DNA of 64,000 bases from Hawksworthiomyces lignivorus (lineage: Eukaryota; Ascomycota; Sordariomycetes; Ophiostomatales; Ophiostomataceae). The stretch is taken from positions 35,148 through 99,147 of the forward strand of contig NTMA01000130.1 of the NCBI GenBank assembly GCA_002917075.1, in the 5' to 3' direction. This document shows, one piece after another, positions 33,407 to 43,286 of the stretch. How positions within the stretch are numbered: position 1 is the first letter of the stretch; every line of letters begins with the position of its first letter. The position numbers and the translations under genes were made by a program. The notes beneath the pieces are model-generated. The model had not been told where the DNA came from and ran no database searches. It worked only from the letters and a program-made list of their open reading frames with translations.

Positions 33407-36400
33407 ATGAAGCCGATACTCCCGCCGCTACCTGCCTGGTCGGTACATCCGCTTATCGCACTCAGCTTATTAGTGTCCGGAACATCTGCGGGCATGAACT
33501 ACACCGGCAAGACCCTCACCGACGTCTTCTGGCAGCTCAAGTATGTCGATACGCCAACAAATGGAAACCCAAACCTTGGCGGCCAGAATTTCACCACCTG
33601 CTGTATAAAGGCAGTCAACGAAGCCATTGAGATTGGCCCCACCGGCGAACTCCAGTTTGTGAACCGGTACGAGAACTGGATTGTGTTCGAGGAGGGCCCT
33701 GACCAGCCACTCGATCTGCTTGTAAACTATTCCCAGAATGGCCAGTTTCCCTGCACTGCCGTCTACAATAGCGATTCGCGCGGTGCTCCCATTGTCCAAG
33801 TCAACTATACCTGGCTCGTGGACAACTGCCCAGGATGGCAAGTGAGCAGCAAAGATAACCTGAATGCCTGGCTGCAGCCCCTGTCCGGCTTCCTCGTCCC
33901 CGCCGTCGTCTTCTGCTTGTCGGTCCCCCGGCGGCGGAAGCTGGAGGTCCCGCGTTTCTTCTTCGCCCCGGACCAAGCTGGCATCAAGAGCTATTTACTC
34001 GCTCCTTTTGGTGCCGCGCTTGCCCTGTTAATGGTGTCCGTGGATACAATCGTGTGGCTCTGCGTATGCTTCGCTTTTGCGGGCCCCATGATTCTGAGCG
34101 GTCTCTACGAGGCCATGCTCGACAATTTCATACTTGATTATCTGAGGCTCAAGATCGACGAGAGCCGCCTCACGCTGGATATGCGCTGCCGCTGCCTCAT
34201 GATCATCCTGATTGGCAATCTTGATCTCGCCTGGAACACAGATGACAGCAATGGGGGGTACGTCGACGGTGGCACCCATGGGGGCGTCTATGATGACAAC
34301 GACAGCGAAGACGAAGGCGACGCCGGCGACGACGGAGCAGGCGGCGTCGGCGGATTTGACAACCGCCATGAACGCGCAAGTTCAGGCGACATTCCACTGG
34401 TTGCACCGAGACGGGCAGGACCGTACCAGTCCATCCCAGGGGCTGATCAAGCGTCTCCATCACCAGGACGGCAGCAGCCGCAGGACATATATGCACGCCA
34501 CGGTTCCCAGGCGCCCTATGCGCCAACCTCTTACCCCTATTCTCCGTATGCCCCTTACCCTTCCGACTCAGGCGCCCCAGCTGCTCCAGAAACTCCATCG
34601 CGTCCGCCGGTCGCGCATGCGGCAGATGGCTCGCCCTCTCCTTCAGGAGCCTCGTTGTCACCAAGAAGTCCTGTGGCGGTGCCCGTTGGCCATGGTTCTG
34701 GAGCACCCATCGGCTCGTTCTCTCCACCTCAGCTACCGCCTCTTCCTCCGCTAGGCTCATCACCAGACTACCCTGATAACTCGACAATGCCTCTGCAAAG
34801 CGCATTTTGGAGCGCTCCAAGCAACGCACAAGAACATGGAAGCATTGGTGAAAGAAGCGGCGGAATTGCAGAGCAAATACCTGCACCCACTGCGCCGCAG
34901 ATGATGGCCGCACTGCCGCTGCCCACATCGGTGGCTCCAGCACAGGGCCATGAACAGATGGGGAACAACCACCCCAGAATGGACTCTGTTATTCCTGGTC
35001 TCTACATATCTCCGGCACCATCTGATTCGGCACCCGCGCTCAATGTCTATGAATCCCAGATTCCGCCTGCTGGGCAGCACCCTTCGTTTGCTGAAGTGCC
35101 TGGCTTCCCGCCAGCTCCTGTCGGAGCCACTGGCCCAGCTTATCCCGGCCCAGCTTATCCCGGCCCAGCTTATCCCAGCCCAGCTTATCCTACTGCCTAC
35201 GGCGCATCTTCCGGTGCCGCTTCTCCCGGCGCCCCCTCTACTCCGGCGCAGCGGCTTGCCGCTCCCGCCTCCAACAATATTGGCACACCATATGCCGGTT
35301 CTGGTTTTGTGGCAGCCGGTGTGGTTGCTGCCGGCATTGGCGTTGGCGTCAGCCACGATACTAACCGCCAGCTGCTAGCCAACCATCGAAGCGGAGGCCC
35401 GGTTGCTTCACCATGGCAGCACATGGAGCAGTTTCTGTACGGCCTTCGCCTCTACAACGATGAGTACGCGGAACGACAGCATTCGCCGCGCCAGTATGCT
35501 CTTCATCAAGAATGCATGTATGGTATTCATTGCCTCGACGACCGCCACAACGAGCCGCCGCTGCCCCGCACCCCCGAAGTCGAGCGTCTAATACACCAGG
35601 CGAAGACGCGGCTGAAGACCATGTTGCACTGCCAATATTCGTTTGGATCGGTCGTAGGAGCGCCTGTGGTGTATGTATCCCTTTCTTTTTCTTTTTTCCT
35701 GTTGTATGTTCTTAGTGGTAGAAATCTGGATTGACTGACGTTCAATGCACAGCTTCTTCCTTGGCGGTTTTATTTTCGCTCTTCTGCAAAGCTTGGACAC
35801 GCTTGGTGACGAAGACATTGCGTAAGGAAACTCTAAAGAACTTTTTTTTTCTCGTCTTCTTTGCTGACCGCTTGAATCAGAGAGGGCTTGGCCTTTGGCC
35901 AATGGTATATGGTATGAGACCCTGTCCCTTCTTTTCTACTACTCCTTGAGCCTAGGTCTGACGAATAAACAGACGATTCCACATATTGCCATCATCTCTG
36001 GCCTGTTGTTGGCAGGAAATAACCCCAACATTCTTGAGGGTGTCCTTGCTGTGGAGCGCAAGTACCGCCATGACAACATAAAAATCTTGGGCATCTTCAC
36101 CTACGGCCTGTCGTATCCTTCCTGCTATAAGACGGCGTGGCTATGGGATCGTGGCTACAATAAGAAGCAGGTGAGCTACCAATGCCATGATATATTGTCA
36201 TTATTTTCTCCATTTCGAGTGCTTGCTAATAGTCACGATATGGTAGTGGTTGAACACTTTGATTACTACTTACAGGAAACGCCATAGTGCCATCTTCTAT
36301 GGAAACGAAGACAGCGATAAAGACATTGATGACCTAAAAAGAAAGACCACAGTATCCTTGTCTGATTGGTTTCTTCTTCTGGCCTTGACAATGATATTGA

Positions 36401-37786
36401 TCGGCCTGCCTTTTGTCCTCGCCTTCATAACAGCATATTTTACTCCTGAAGTCGGCCTGTCCTGCCGGTCTCTTACTTTTACAGTTTACCTCCTTGTGCA
36501 ATCCTGCCGTAAGCACCTCACAATTACATGGTTTTGTGACTCTCTCTCTCCCCTTCATGCCATGCTAACAATGTTCATTAGAAATCATTCTATGGCTCTG
36601 GGCCTATGCCGGCCCACTGGCCGTCGACGAGACAAAGAGACCTGGCATCTTCGGCGGCGACGGCTGGCTTGACAAGCGAGGTTTCTACCAACCATACTCA
36701 ATAAGGTGGCTGGTTGACCGTGGCGAGGCTGTTCCTCGCAACCCATTCAAGCTTCTGCTCCTCTTCTGGAAGAACCCGCGCCGTCTGGTGAACTGGCGGT
36801 TTCTGTGGAATGTCGTCTACTATTCGACGCAGTGGATCCTCGGCGTCATTGGCATCACTGCAGCTATCGGCGGGACCGCCATGCAGCTGATGGGTGTCTA
36901 CTCGGCCGACATCTGCTACATAACCACCGATTACTGGTTTGCGCCGCTCGACAAGCGGCCCCAGGCCGTCATTTCCAGCAACTCCGCTGAAATGATCCGC
37001 GATTCAGAGAGTATGCCCCTTCGCGCCTCCTCCAGATGATCTCACAATTTTGATGCTAACTGAGGCAGTTATGTGGAAACCTTGCGCCATCACAGCCATC
37101 GTCTTTATGGGTGTTGTTAGCTTTGTGGGGTGGTGGTACCAGCGCCGTATGCGTGATCTCTTCACCGACCGTAGGTGCATCCCAATATGATTCTGTTTCC
37201 TCGTATTCTCCATTGCTGACAGCCCGCGACAGAAGTTAGCCGCATCGACCAGAACGAGCGGCGCGATACGCGCGCATCCCGGCCGGATCGCGGCCGCGTA
37301 CGGCCTCGCGCTCCGTCCGGTGCCGTCCTGGGGTCGACACCAACAGCACCGTCGGCGAGGCGCATGACGCACCAGACCTCGGGCCATGGTTACAGCTCCG
37401 GGTACGCTGCCCATGACTATGTGCAACAGGGGCAGCAGCACGGATCGCTCGCCAGCCAAGGGGGCATGGCCATGATGTCTGGAGGAGCAGGGGGCCCGGC
37501 AGGGCCGGAGGGCCTAGCATTCCCAGTTAGCGTGGCAGGAAGCTCCAGCGGCCGGACGCCGTCTCCGATGGCGGACAGTAGCCTTGGGACGGCGCCTCCA
37601 GGTGGCCGTGCAATGGGAAGCGTTACCTTCGCCGCTGCGCCTGGGGCCGGCACACCGGGAAGCGCAGCTGTAGCTGCCGGAGCTGAGGCGGCCGGCGGCA
37701 CCATTCCATCGCGCAGGACGCCGTACCGCCGTACACCGTCGCCCCAAGCGCCCTTGGATCCCGGCGGTCCGGCGTTTGTGAGCTAA
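33407..37786 (+). CDS. Large multi-pass membrane protein with secreted-type N-terminus, unknown function
   Basis: I do not recognise the family. Eight exons (33407-35670, 35753-35821, 35881-35911, 35973-36170, 36247-36508, 36582-37010, 37069-37170, 37233-37786) keep phase throughout and give 1302 aa. The ATG at 33407 has a strong context (gccgccATGa) and opens a signal peptide (ALSLLVSGTSA). An extracellular stretch with four N-glycosylation sequons (NYTG, NFTT, NYSQ, NYTW) follows. Hydrophobic segments lie near residues 156-172, 195-236 and 258-272. A Pro/Ser/Ala/Gly-rich loop of about 400 residues comes next, holding a PAYPG repeat (35133-35190). At least five further membrane segments follow (GGFIFALLQSL, WFLLLALTMILIGLPFVLAF, IILWLWAYAGP, WILGVIGITAAIGGTAM, ITAIVFMGVVSFVGWW), and then a disordered Gly/Ser-rich cytosolic tail. 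Layout suggests a plasma-membrane protein; transport or sensing is speculation. Confidence 0.8.
35133..35190 (+). repeat. 15-bp coding tandem repeat (PAYPG units)
   Basis: Four consecutive copies of ccagcttatcccggc-like units encode PAYPG, PAYPG, PAYPS and PAYPT in the loop of the membrane protein. Confidence 0.85.
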
Positions 37787-38355
37787 AAAGCAAGCTAGTC
37801 CGACAAGCTTAGTTCTTTTTGAATATGTACAAGTGTTTTCTTTTTCATCATAATTTAAAGCTTGGGTCTCCTCTCCTGACCTTGAACTGGAGAAGACATG
37901 CTGCAAGAAACTTTCCTTTTTTCACGTCGTAAAGCAAAGTGCTTGGCATATGATTGATACTGCTATTTCAGCTTGGCCTACTCTCGGAACTGGCGGCTCA
38001 TAACACAATTATGTTTTCTGTCATTGTTCCTTCTATGACTCCTATTGAATGCTTAATCCACTATAGCAATGCCCACAAACTCGACTCAGAGTGTCCCACA
38101 CAAATAAAAGCTAGAGACGTATAAGATGACCATTGTGCCCTTCAACCACACAGCCTACTTAAACGATAGACTTCTCAGAGACATAAAGGTTGCTTTATAC
38201 ATATTAATTCGTTTGCCTTTCCACTTGACGAGGAACTCAAATTACACCACCCTCTCTTACAGTCCATCTGCAGAGTAAACCGTCCAGCATAATACGCATG
38301 GAGCGGCTTACCATGCTTGCGTCCGCATTTAGTTGTGCCAAGTAGTGCACAGCTC
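37787..38355. other. Intergenic region downstream of the membrane-protein gene
   Basis: AT-rich 3' flank. No ORF or RNA gene recognised. Confidence 0.45.
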
Positions 38356-39012
38356 TCACACTGCCGGAGGATCGTCCGGCGGACTAGGGGGGTTCCTGTT
38401 GCTTTCTACCGCGGGGGTAACTTGGGTAGCGGGCCAGATGACGGTGCCTTGGGTGCCCTCGTTTGGTGGCGTGACGGTCTGGCCAGCTAGACTGGGGTTG
38501 TTGTCAGCCGTACCCTGTGAAGTGGTCTCCGCTTCGGGCGCGATATTTTCAACAGCTTGGCCACCGCCCTGATCATCGACAGGAATTTCGACGTGCGTCT
38601 CATCACTGCTGGCGGCCTGGGCTTGCTCAACAATGGGGGTCTGCGAGGCATCTACGCTCTGCACTTCGCTGCCATGGATGTTGCTTTGAGGATCGCCTTG
38701 ATCCTCGCTGACTTGGCTATTGTCATGACCATCCTCGTTGCCGGCCTCGTCGTTGCCGTTCTCGCTGCTGCTGCTGCTGCTGCTATAGGTGTTGTCGTTG
38801 TCACTGTCCGCAGCACCATCGCCTCCATTTGCAAGAAGGCCTGTTTCGATGAAGCGGCTCCTGACGGTGCGACGACGCAGGACCCGGTCACCTGGATTGC
38901 CGTCGTTCTCGAGAACTCTGTCTTCGTTGGTTTCATTACCGTGCGGAAACGGCGGAAAAGGCTCCATCTCGGGCGGAACGGGATATGAGGGATAATATTT
39001 CCTGGGGCTCAT
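38356..39012 (-). CDS. Hypothetical acidic, Ser/Asn/Asp-rich protein (doubtful)
   Basis: Open frame of 218 aa from the first in-frame ATG (39012, context ataATGa). The frame stays open about 115 nt further upstream without an ATG; a tttgcag acceptor-like site at about 39110 could mark an upstream exon. No domain is recognised. The N-terminus is Pro/Tyr-rich (YYPSYPVPPEMEPFPPFP). A basic patch (RVLRRRTVRSRF) comes next, then a poly-Ser and Asn/Asp/Glu/Gln-rich disordered tail. Asp/Glu bias and the absence of stops argue weakly for a real gene. Low-complexity sequence can also give chance open frames. Confidence 0.4.
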   Translation of the reverse strand: MSPRKYYPSYPVPPEMEPFPPFPHGNETNEDRVLENDGNPGDRVLRRRTVRSRFIETGLLANGGDGAADSDNDNTYSSSSSSSENGNDEAGNEDGHDNSQVSEDQGDPQSNIHGSEVQSVDASQTPIVEQAQAASSDETHVEIPVDDQGGGQAVENIAPEAETTSQGTADNNPSLAGQTVTPPNEGTQGTVIWPATQVTPAVESNRNPPSPPDDPPAV

Positions 39013-40638
39013 TATCTGAGCGTTGATGAGGGCAGCTTTTGGAATGTATAGTGAGAGTTCTAGACTGGAAGAGAATGTACCTTTTGGAACGAGCAGTGAT
39101 GCAGTAGAGAGCTGCAAATACAAAAACAAGTGAAGCAGGTAATAAGCTGTGATTCAAGACTATTCAAAATGGAAATCGAGTCGAAAAACTTGTCTGCTGG
39201 GCTGATTCACGCAAAGATGTTATGATGAAGAAGAAGGACAACAATATCGACATCAACGTCAACACAAGCCAATTGCAATAATTAGGAGCGACAATGTCAT
39301 CCGCCTCCTTCTCTAGAATAATGCCCATAGTTTCCAGTTAGGAAGCAGCTTCTGGCTATCGCCATAACAGACACAAAAACAACTTGGTGAGCCTTTCCCC
39401 AAAACTGTAACCGCTATAGTCGTGGATGCCTTGCCATGCTTTGATCATCTCCTACGAACGACAACGTTCGTGGCTCTTGTCCTGCTTGGAGCAGCTAGAC
39501 AGACAACTATGTCTCTAGCAGCAATAAACCGGCGGGGCGCTTGCCTTTCGTCAGTTTTCTCAGAGCAGAAAGAGACAAGAACTACCGCTGTGCCTTCTCA
39601 ATTCACTTTGGAGACAGCTGCTTGCCTCTTCTGGTAGCTTGAGCGAAAACGGCAATTTAGCACGAGGCAAGGCCCCTGGGGCCAGGCCATTCCTCTTGAC
39701 TTCGAGCTCATTCTCTGAGCCTTGTCTTTATCAGACTATATGACAGGCCGTCGTGAGAAGAACTGTGAATCGAGTTCAACGCCTATCTGTTGGCATTATC
39801 AATGATGCCTTACACCTGGTGCAGCATGTTAGTCGGCCAGGCCATCGAGCCAGTCCATTCGGCCAGCCACCCCGTCACGCGAGTAGTGGATAATAGAAGC
39901 CTAGGCTATAGCGCTCTATAGTGGCTCTCGGCTGTCTCCACGGGTTTTTGCGCTACCTTTTTGCGGGGGATGTGCTCCACCCCCTGGGCCTTGCCCCAGA
40001 TATGCTCGTTCCTTCAGGAACCGAGACGACGAGCGACGCATGCACAGATTATGAGCCAATACTCCGGCTCTCTGTCTCCTCTGTGCAGCATTACTCCATA
40101 TTGCACCAGCGATGGCTGGCCCGCGGCTGACAGCAGACAGTTGACAAGTACGGACCGAAGCTAGTGGCGGTTCGCTATTATGGCCAGGCCAGGCCCCCTG
40201 CAAATGCGCTAATCCGCTGCAGCGAGTTCCGCCAGCGCTCGCATCAGATGCTCCCGAAAAGTGCCTCGGTAGTGGCAGCTTGGGCTGTGGGGAGTTGGGT
40301 TGGTCAGCGTAGTGCCGGTCTTCACCGCCTTCTTTGGGCGGCGGATCTCGACTGGCAGTTCCTTTGCCTTCGCTCTTTCCTTGGCTCTTCCCTTGGCTCT
40401 TGCCCGTTTAAGTCGCCTCTCTCGGGTGCATATTTTGGGTTTGTCATTCTGCAATCATCAGAATTTAGGGCTTCGGCTTCGCTTTCTGCGTCACCTTTTC
40501 TTAAACTCCTACATCACGTTCTCTTTCTTCTCTCCTCAATCGAGTCACCTATTTTCCTATCCGTCTCTCCGATTATTCTTTTTTCCCTTTTATAATTCTC
40601 TACCCTCTCTCAGTCTCACCAGGACTAACTCCACAGCC
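39013..40638. promoter_or_regulatory. Upstream region and leader of PEX5
   Basis: No gene seen. The last 150 bp before the PEX5 start are strongly CT-rich, typical of a fungal 5' leader. A CCTCGG hexamer at 40264-40269 matches the core known for FarA/FarB fatty-acid regulators in Aspergillus; one hexamer is weak evidence. Confidence 0.4.
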
Positions 40639-42790
40639 ATGTCCTTCCTCGGAGGGGCCGAGTGCTCCACGGCCGGCAATCCGCTGAGCCAGTTCACAAA
40701 GCACGTCCAGGACGACAGGAGTTTGCAGAGAGACAGACTGGTCAACAGCGGACCGAACGGCACCTTGAATGGCTTTCGCAGTGCAGGCCGCGGCGTTGCG
40801 CAGGACGATGTAAGTTTTGTTTGCTCTTCTCCAACCCCGCCAAACGGCAGCCAGCTCTCCATGGCAGCCAGCCTTCCATGGCAGCCAGCCTCTCTTCCTC
40901 AACAGTTTGAATTGCTGCTGACCACACACTGTTTCTGAACAGATGGTCAATGGATTCCTCCAGCAGGGCCCAAATCTGCCTGAAATGGCAATGGAGCCTC
41001 ATGGACCCCCCGGCGCCCAGCTGCAGATCGACCCTGTAGGCCGCGGCGTGCATCTGCGTGCTCAGTCCGCGTCGCCGGCTTGGTCCGACCAGTTCCGCGC
41101 GCACACGCCCATGGGCGCCGCCTTCAACGCCGAGGAGTTTGCAAAGTTTCAGCAGCAGCAGCAGCAGCAGCATATTGGTCCGCAGGCTCAGCAGCCGCTC
41201 GGCGCGTCCTCGTCTGCGTCTGCCGGGCCGTCGCACGTGCGGCCTATGATGGGCGTCGCCTCTATGGGAATGAACTCGCCTGCCATGAACATGGGCTTCG
41301 ACATGAAGTACGACAACATGCCCTTCATGATGTACCGCCAGCCCATGCAGGCCAACTGGCCGCAGCAGCAGTTCCAGCCCATGCACCAGCAGGAGAGCGC
41401 TGTCGAAGGCAAGGGCAAGGGCAAGATCGTCGAGCTGAATGACAACGAGTGGGAAGAGCAGTTCGCCCGCATGGAGATGCAGGACAAGCAGGCCAAGGTC
41501 GACGAAGATGGCGCCAAGCAAGACCTGGACGACGAGGCCAACGCCGCCATCGAGCGCGAGCTCAACCAGGTCGACGAGCAGGCCCTCAATTCCGAGACCA
41601 ACCTCGGTGATCTGGAGGCCGTGTGGAATGGCATCCAGGCCGAGAACGCCGCTATGCGCGAGGCCTTTGACGGCGGCGAGTGGAACGACGTGTCAGAGAA
41701 CTTCCAGAACACCTGGGGCGAAGACTGGGAGCCCCTCAACTACCGCATGGGCGCCGACCCGCGCATCGACCCTTACCAGTTCGAGGAGGAGAACCTGTTC
41801 AAGGCGCACAACAACCCCTTCGAGGAGGGCGTCCGCATCATGAACGAGAACGGCAACCTGTCGCTGGCCGCCCTAGCCTTCGAGGCCGCCTGCCAGCGGG
41901 ATCACGACCGTGTCGAAGCCTGGGTGTACCTCGGCTCTGCCCAGGCTCAAAACGAGAAGGAGACGGCCGCGATCCGCGCGCTGGAGCAGGCCCTCAAGCT
42001 CGACCCCACCAACCTGGCCGGCTTGATGGCGCTCTCCGTCTCGTACACGAACGAAGGCTACGACACCACCGCCTACCGCACCCTGGAGCGGTGGCTGTCG
42101 GCCAAGTACCCACAGGTGCTGCCGCCTTCGGAGCTGTCTGCGCCGGCCGACGTGGGCTTCACCGACCGCGAGCTGCTGCACCAGCGCATCACGGAGAGAT
42201 TCATCCAGGCGGCGCAGCTGTCGCCGGACGGCGAGCACATGGACCCCGACGTGCAGGTCGGCCTCGGCGTGCTGTTCTACGGCGGCGAGGAGTTTGACAA
42301 GGCGGTCGACTGCTTCCACGCGGCCCTGGCGTCGAGCGAGCAGGGGTCTAGCAACCAGCGCTCGCAGATCCACCTGCTGTGGAACCGCCTCGGCGCCACG
42401 CTGGCCAACTCGGGCCGCTCCGAGGAGGCCATTGCCGCCTACGAGAAGGCCCTCTCGATGCACCCCAACTTTGTCCGCGCGCGGTACAACCTGGGCGTGA
42501 GCTGCATCAACATGGGCTGCTACGAGGAGGCCGCCAGCCACCTGCTGGCGGCGCTGTCCATGCACAAGGAGGTGGAGAAGAGCGGCCGCGAGCAGGCGCG
42601 GGAGATCCTGGGCGGCGCCGCAGCCGGCGTGACGGACGAGCACCTGGACCGCATGACGACCCAGAACCGCAGCACCACGCTGCACGACACCCTCCGCCGC
42701 GTGTTTGGTCTGATGGACCGGCGGGACCTCGCTGACCGCGTCTCGACAGACATGGACCCGGACATCTTCCGCGGCGAGTTTGACTTTTAA
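40639..42790 (+). CDS. PEX5: Peroxisomal targeting signal 1 receptor PEX5
   Basis: Cycling import receptor that binds C-terminal SKL-type signals in the cytosol and docks at Pex13/Pex14. Exons 40639-40809 and 40943-42790 give 672 aa. The N-terminus MSFLGGAECSTAGNPL has the conserved Cys (Cys9) whose mono-ubiquitination drives receptor export in yeast (family knowledge). WxxxF/Y-type docking motifs are visible (WSDQF at 104, WEEQF at 227, further W-rich motifs such as WNDVSENF and WGEDWEPLNY). The C-terminal half from about residue 340 holds TPR units (AWVYLGSAQAQNEKETAAIR, LWNRLGATLANSGRSEEAIA, ARYNLGVSCINMGCYEEAAS). A Gln-rich tract lies near residue 125. The intron contains a 3 x 17-bp tandem repeat; retaining it would give a premature stop. 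REX1 lies convergent downstream. Confidence 0.95.
40846..40896 (+). repeat. 3 x 17-bp tandem repeat inside the PEX5 intron
   Basis: Three adjacent copies starting ggcagccagc. They sit between the donor at 40810 and the acceptor at 40942 and do not touch either. Confidence 0.85.
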
Positions 42791-43286
42791 AGGTGTGAGA
42801 GGAGAGAGGAGGGCCGGTATACCCAAAAAACGAGATGGCAGCAAGGGCAAGATAAGATAAAATGACTGGCATTTTCTGGTTTGCATCATGGGAATTTTCA
42901 AAGTGGGCGAAGATTCGGGTATCTTTCTTTTTTGTTCCTTTTTTCCTTTACCTAATTCACGCGTGTACTTTATACTTGACGTCGTCTTTTTTTCATCGAC
43001 TGCTTTTCCTTGTTGTTCAAGAAGTTTCTCATCTGACCTAGAAAAGGCGAGAGAAAATAGAACAATAGAAAAAACTGCAGCCCTTACTTAGACATGCTCG
43101 ACTACGCAAAAATCAAATTTACGAATCATTGTTACGCTCTGAGATAAATTCACAAATAGCGGCGTGTGCGAAGTATGTGTTTGATCGTGGAAGCATAGGT
43201 CCATTCCAATCCCAGGCTGGATGGCGACCTCTGATAAACTCGGTTTTGTATTTCTTTTACTTTTGGTTCTTTAGATATCTGCTCTC
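42791..43286. other. Convergent 3' intergenic region, PEX5 and REX1
   Basis: AT-rich spacer with T-runs. No gene seen; it probably holds both polyadenylation regions. Confidence 0.45.

Noticed and set aside
41873..42901. 342-codon frame antisense to PEX5
   Set aside because: Overlaps the TPR-coding strand of PEX5 and has no recognisable domain.
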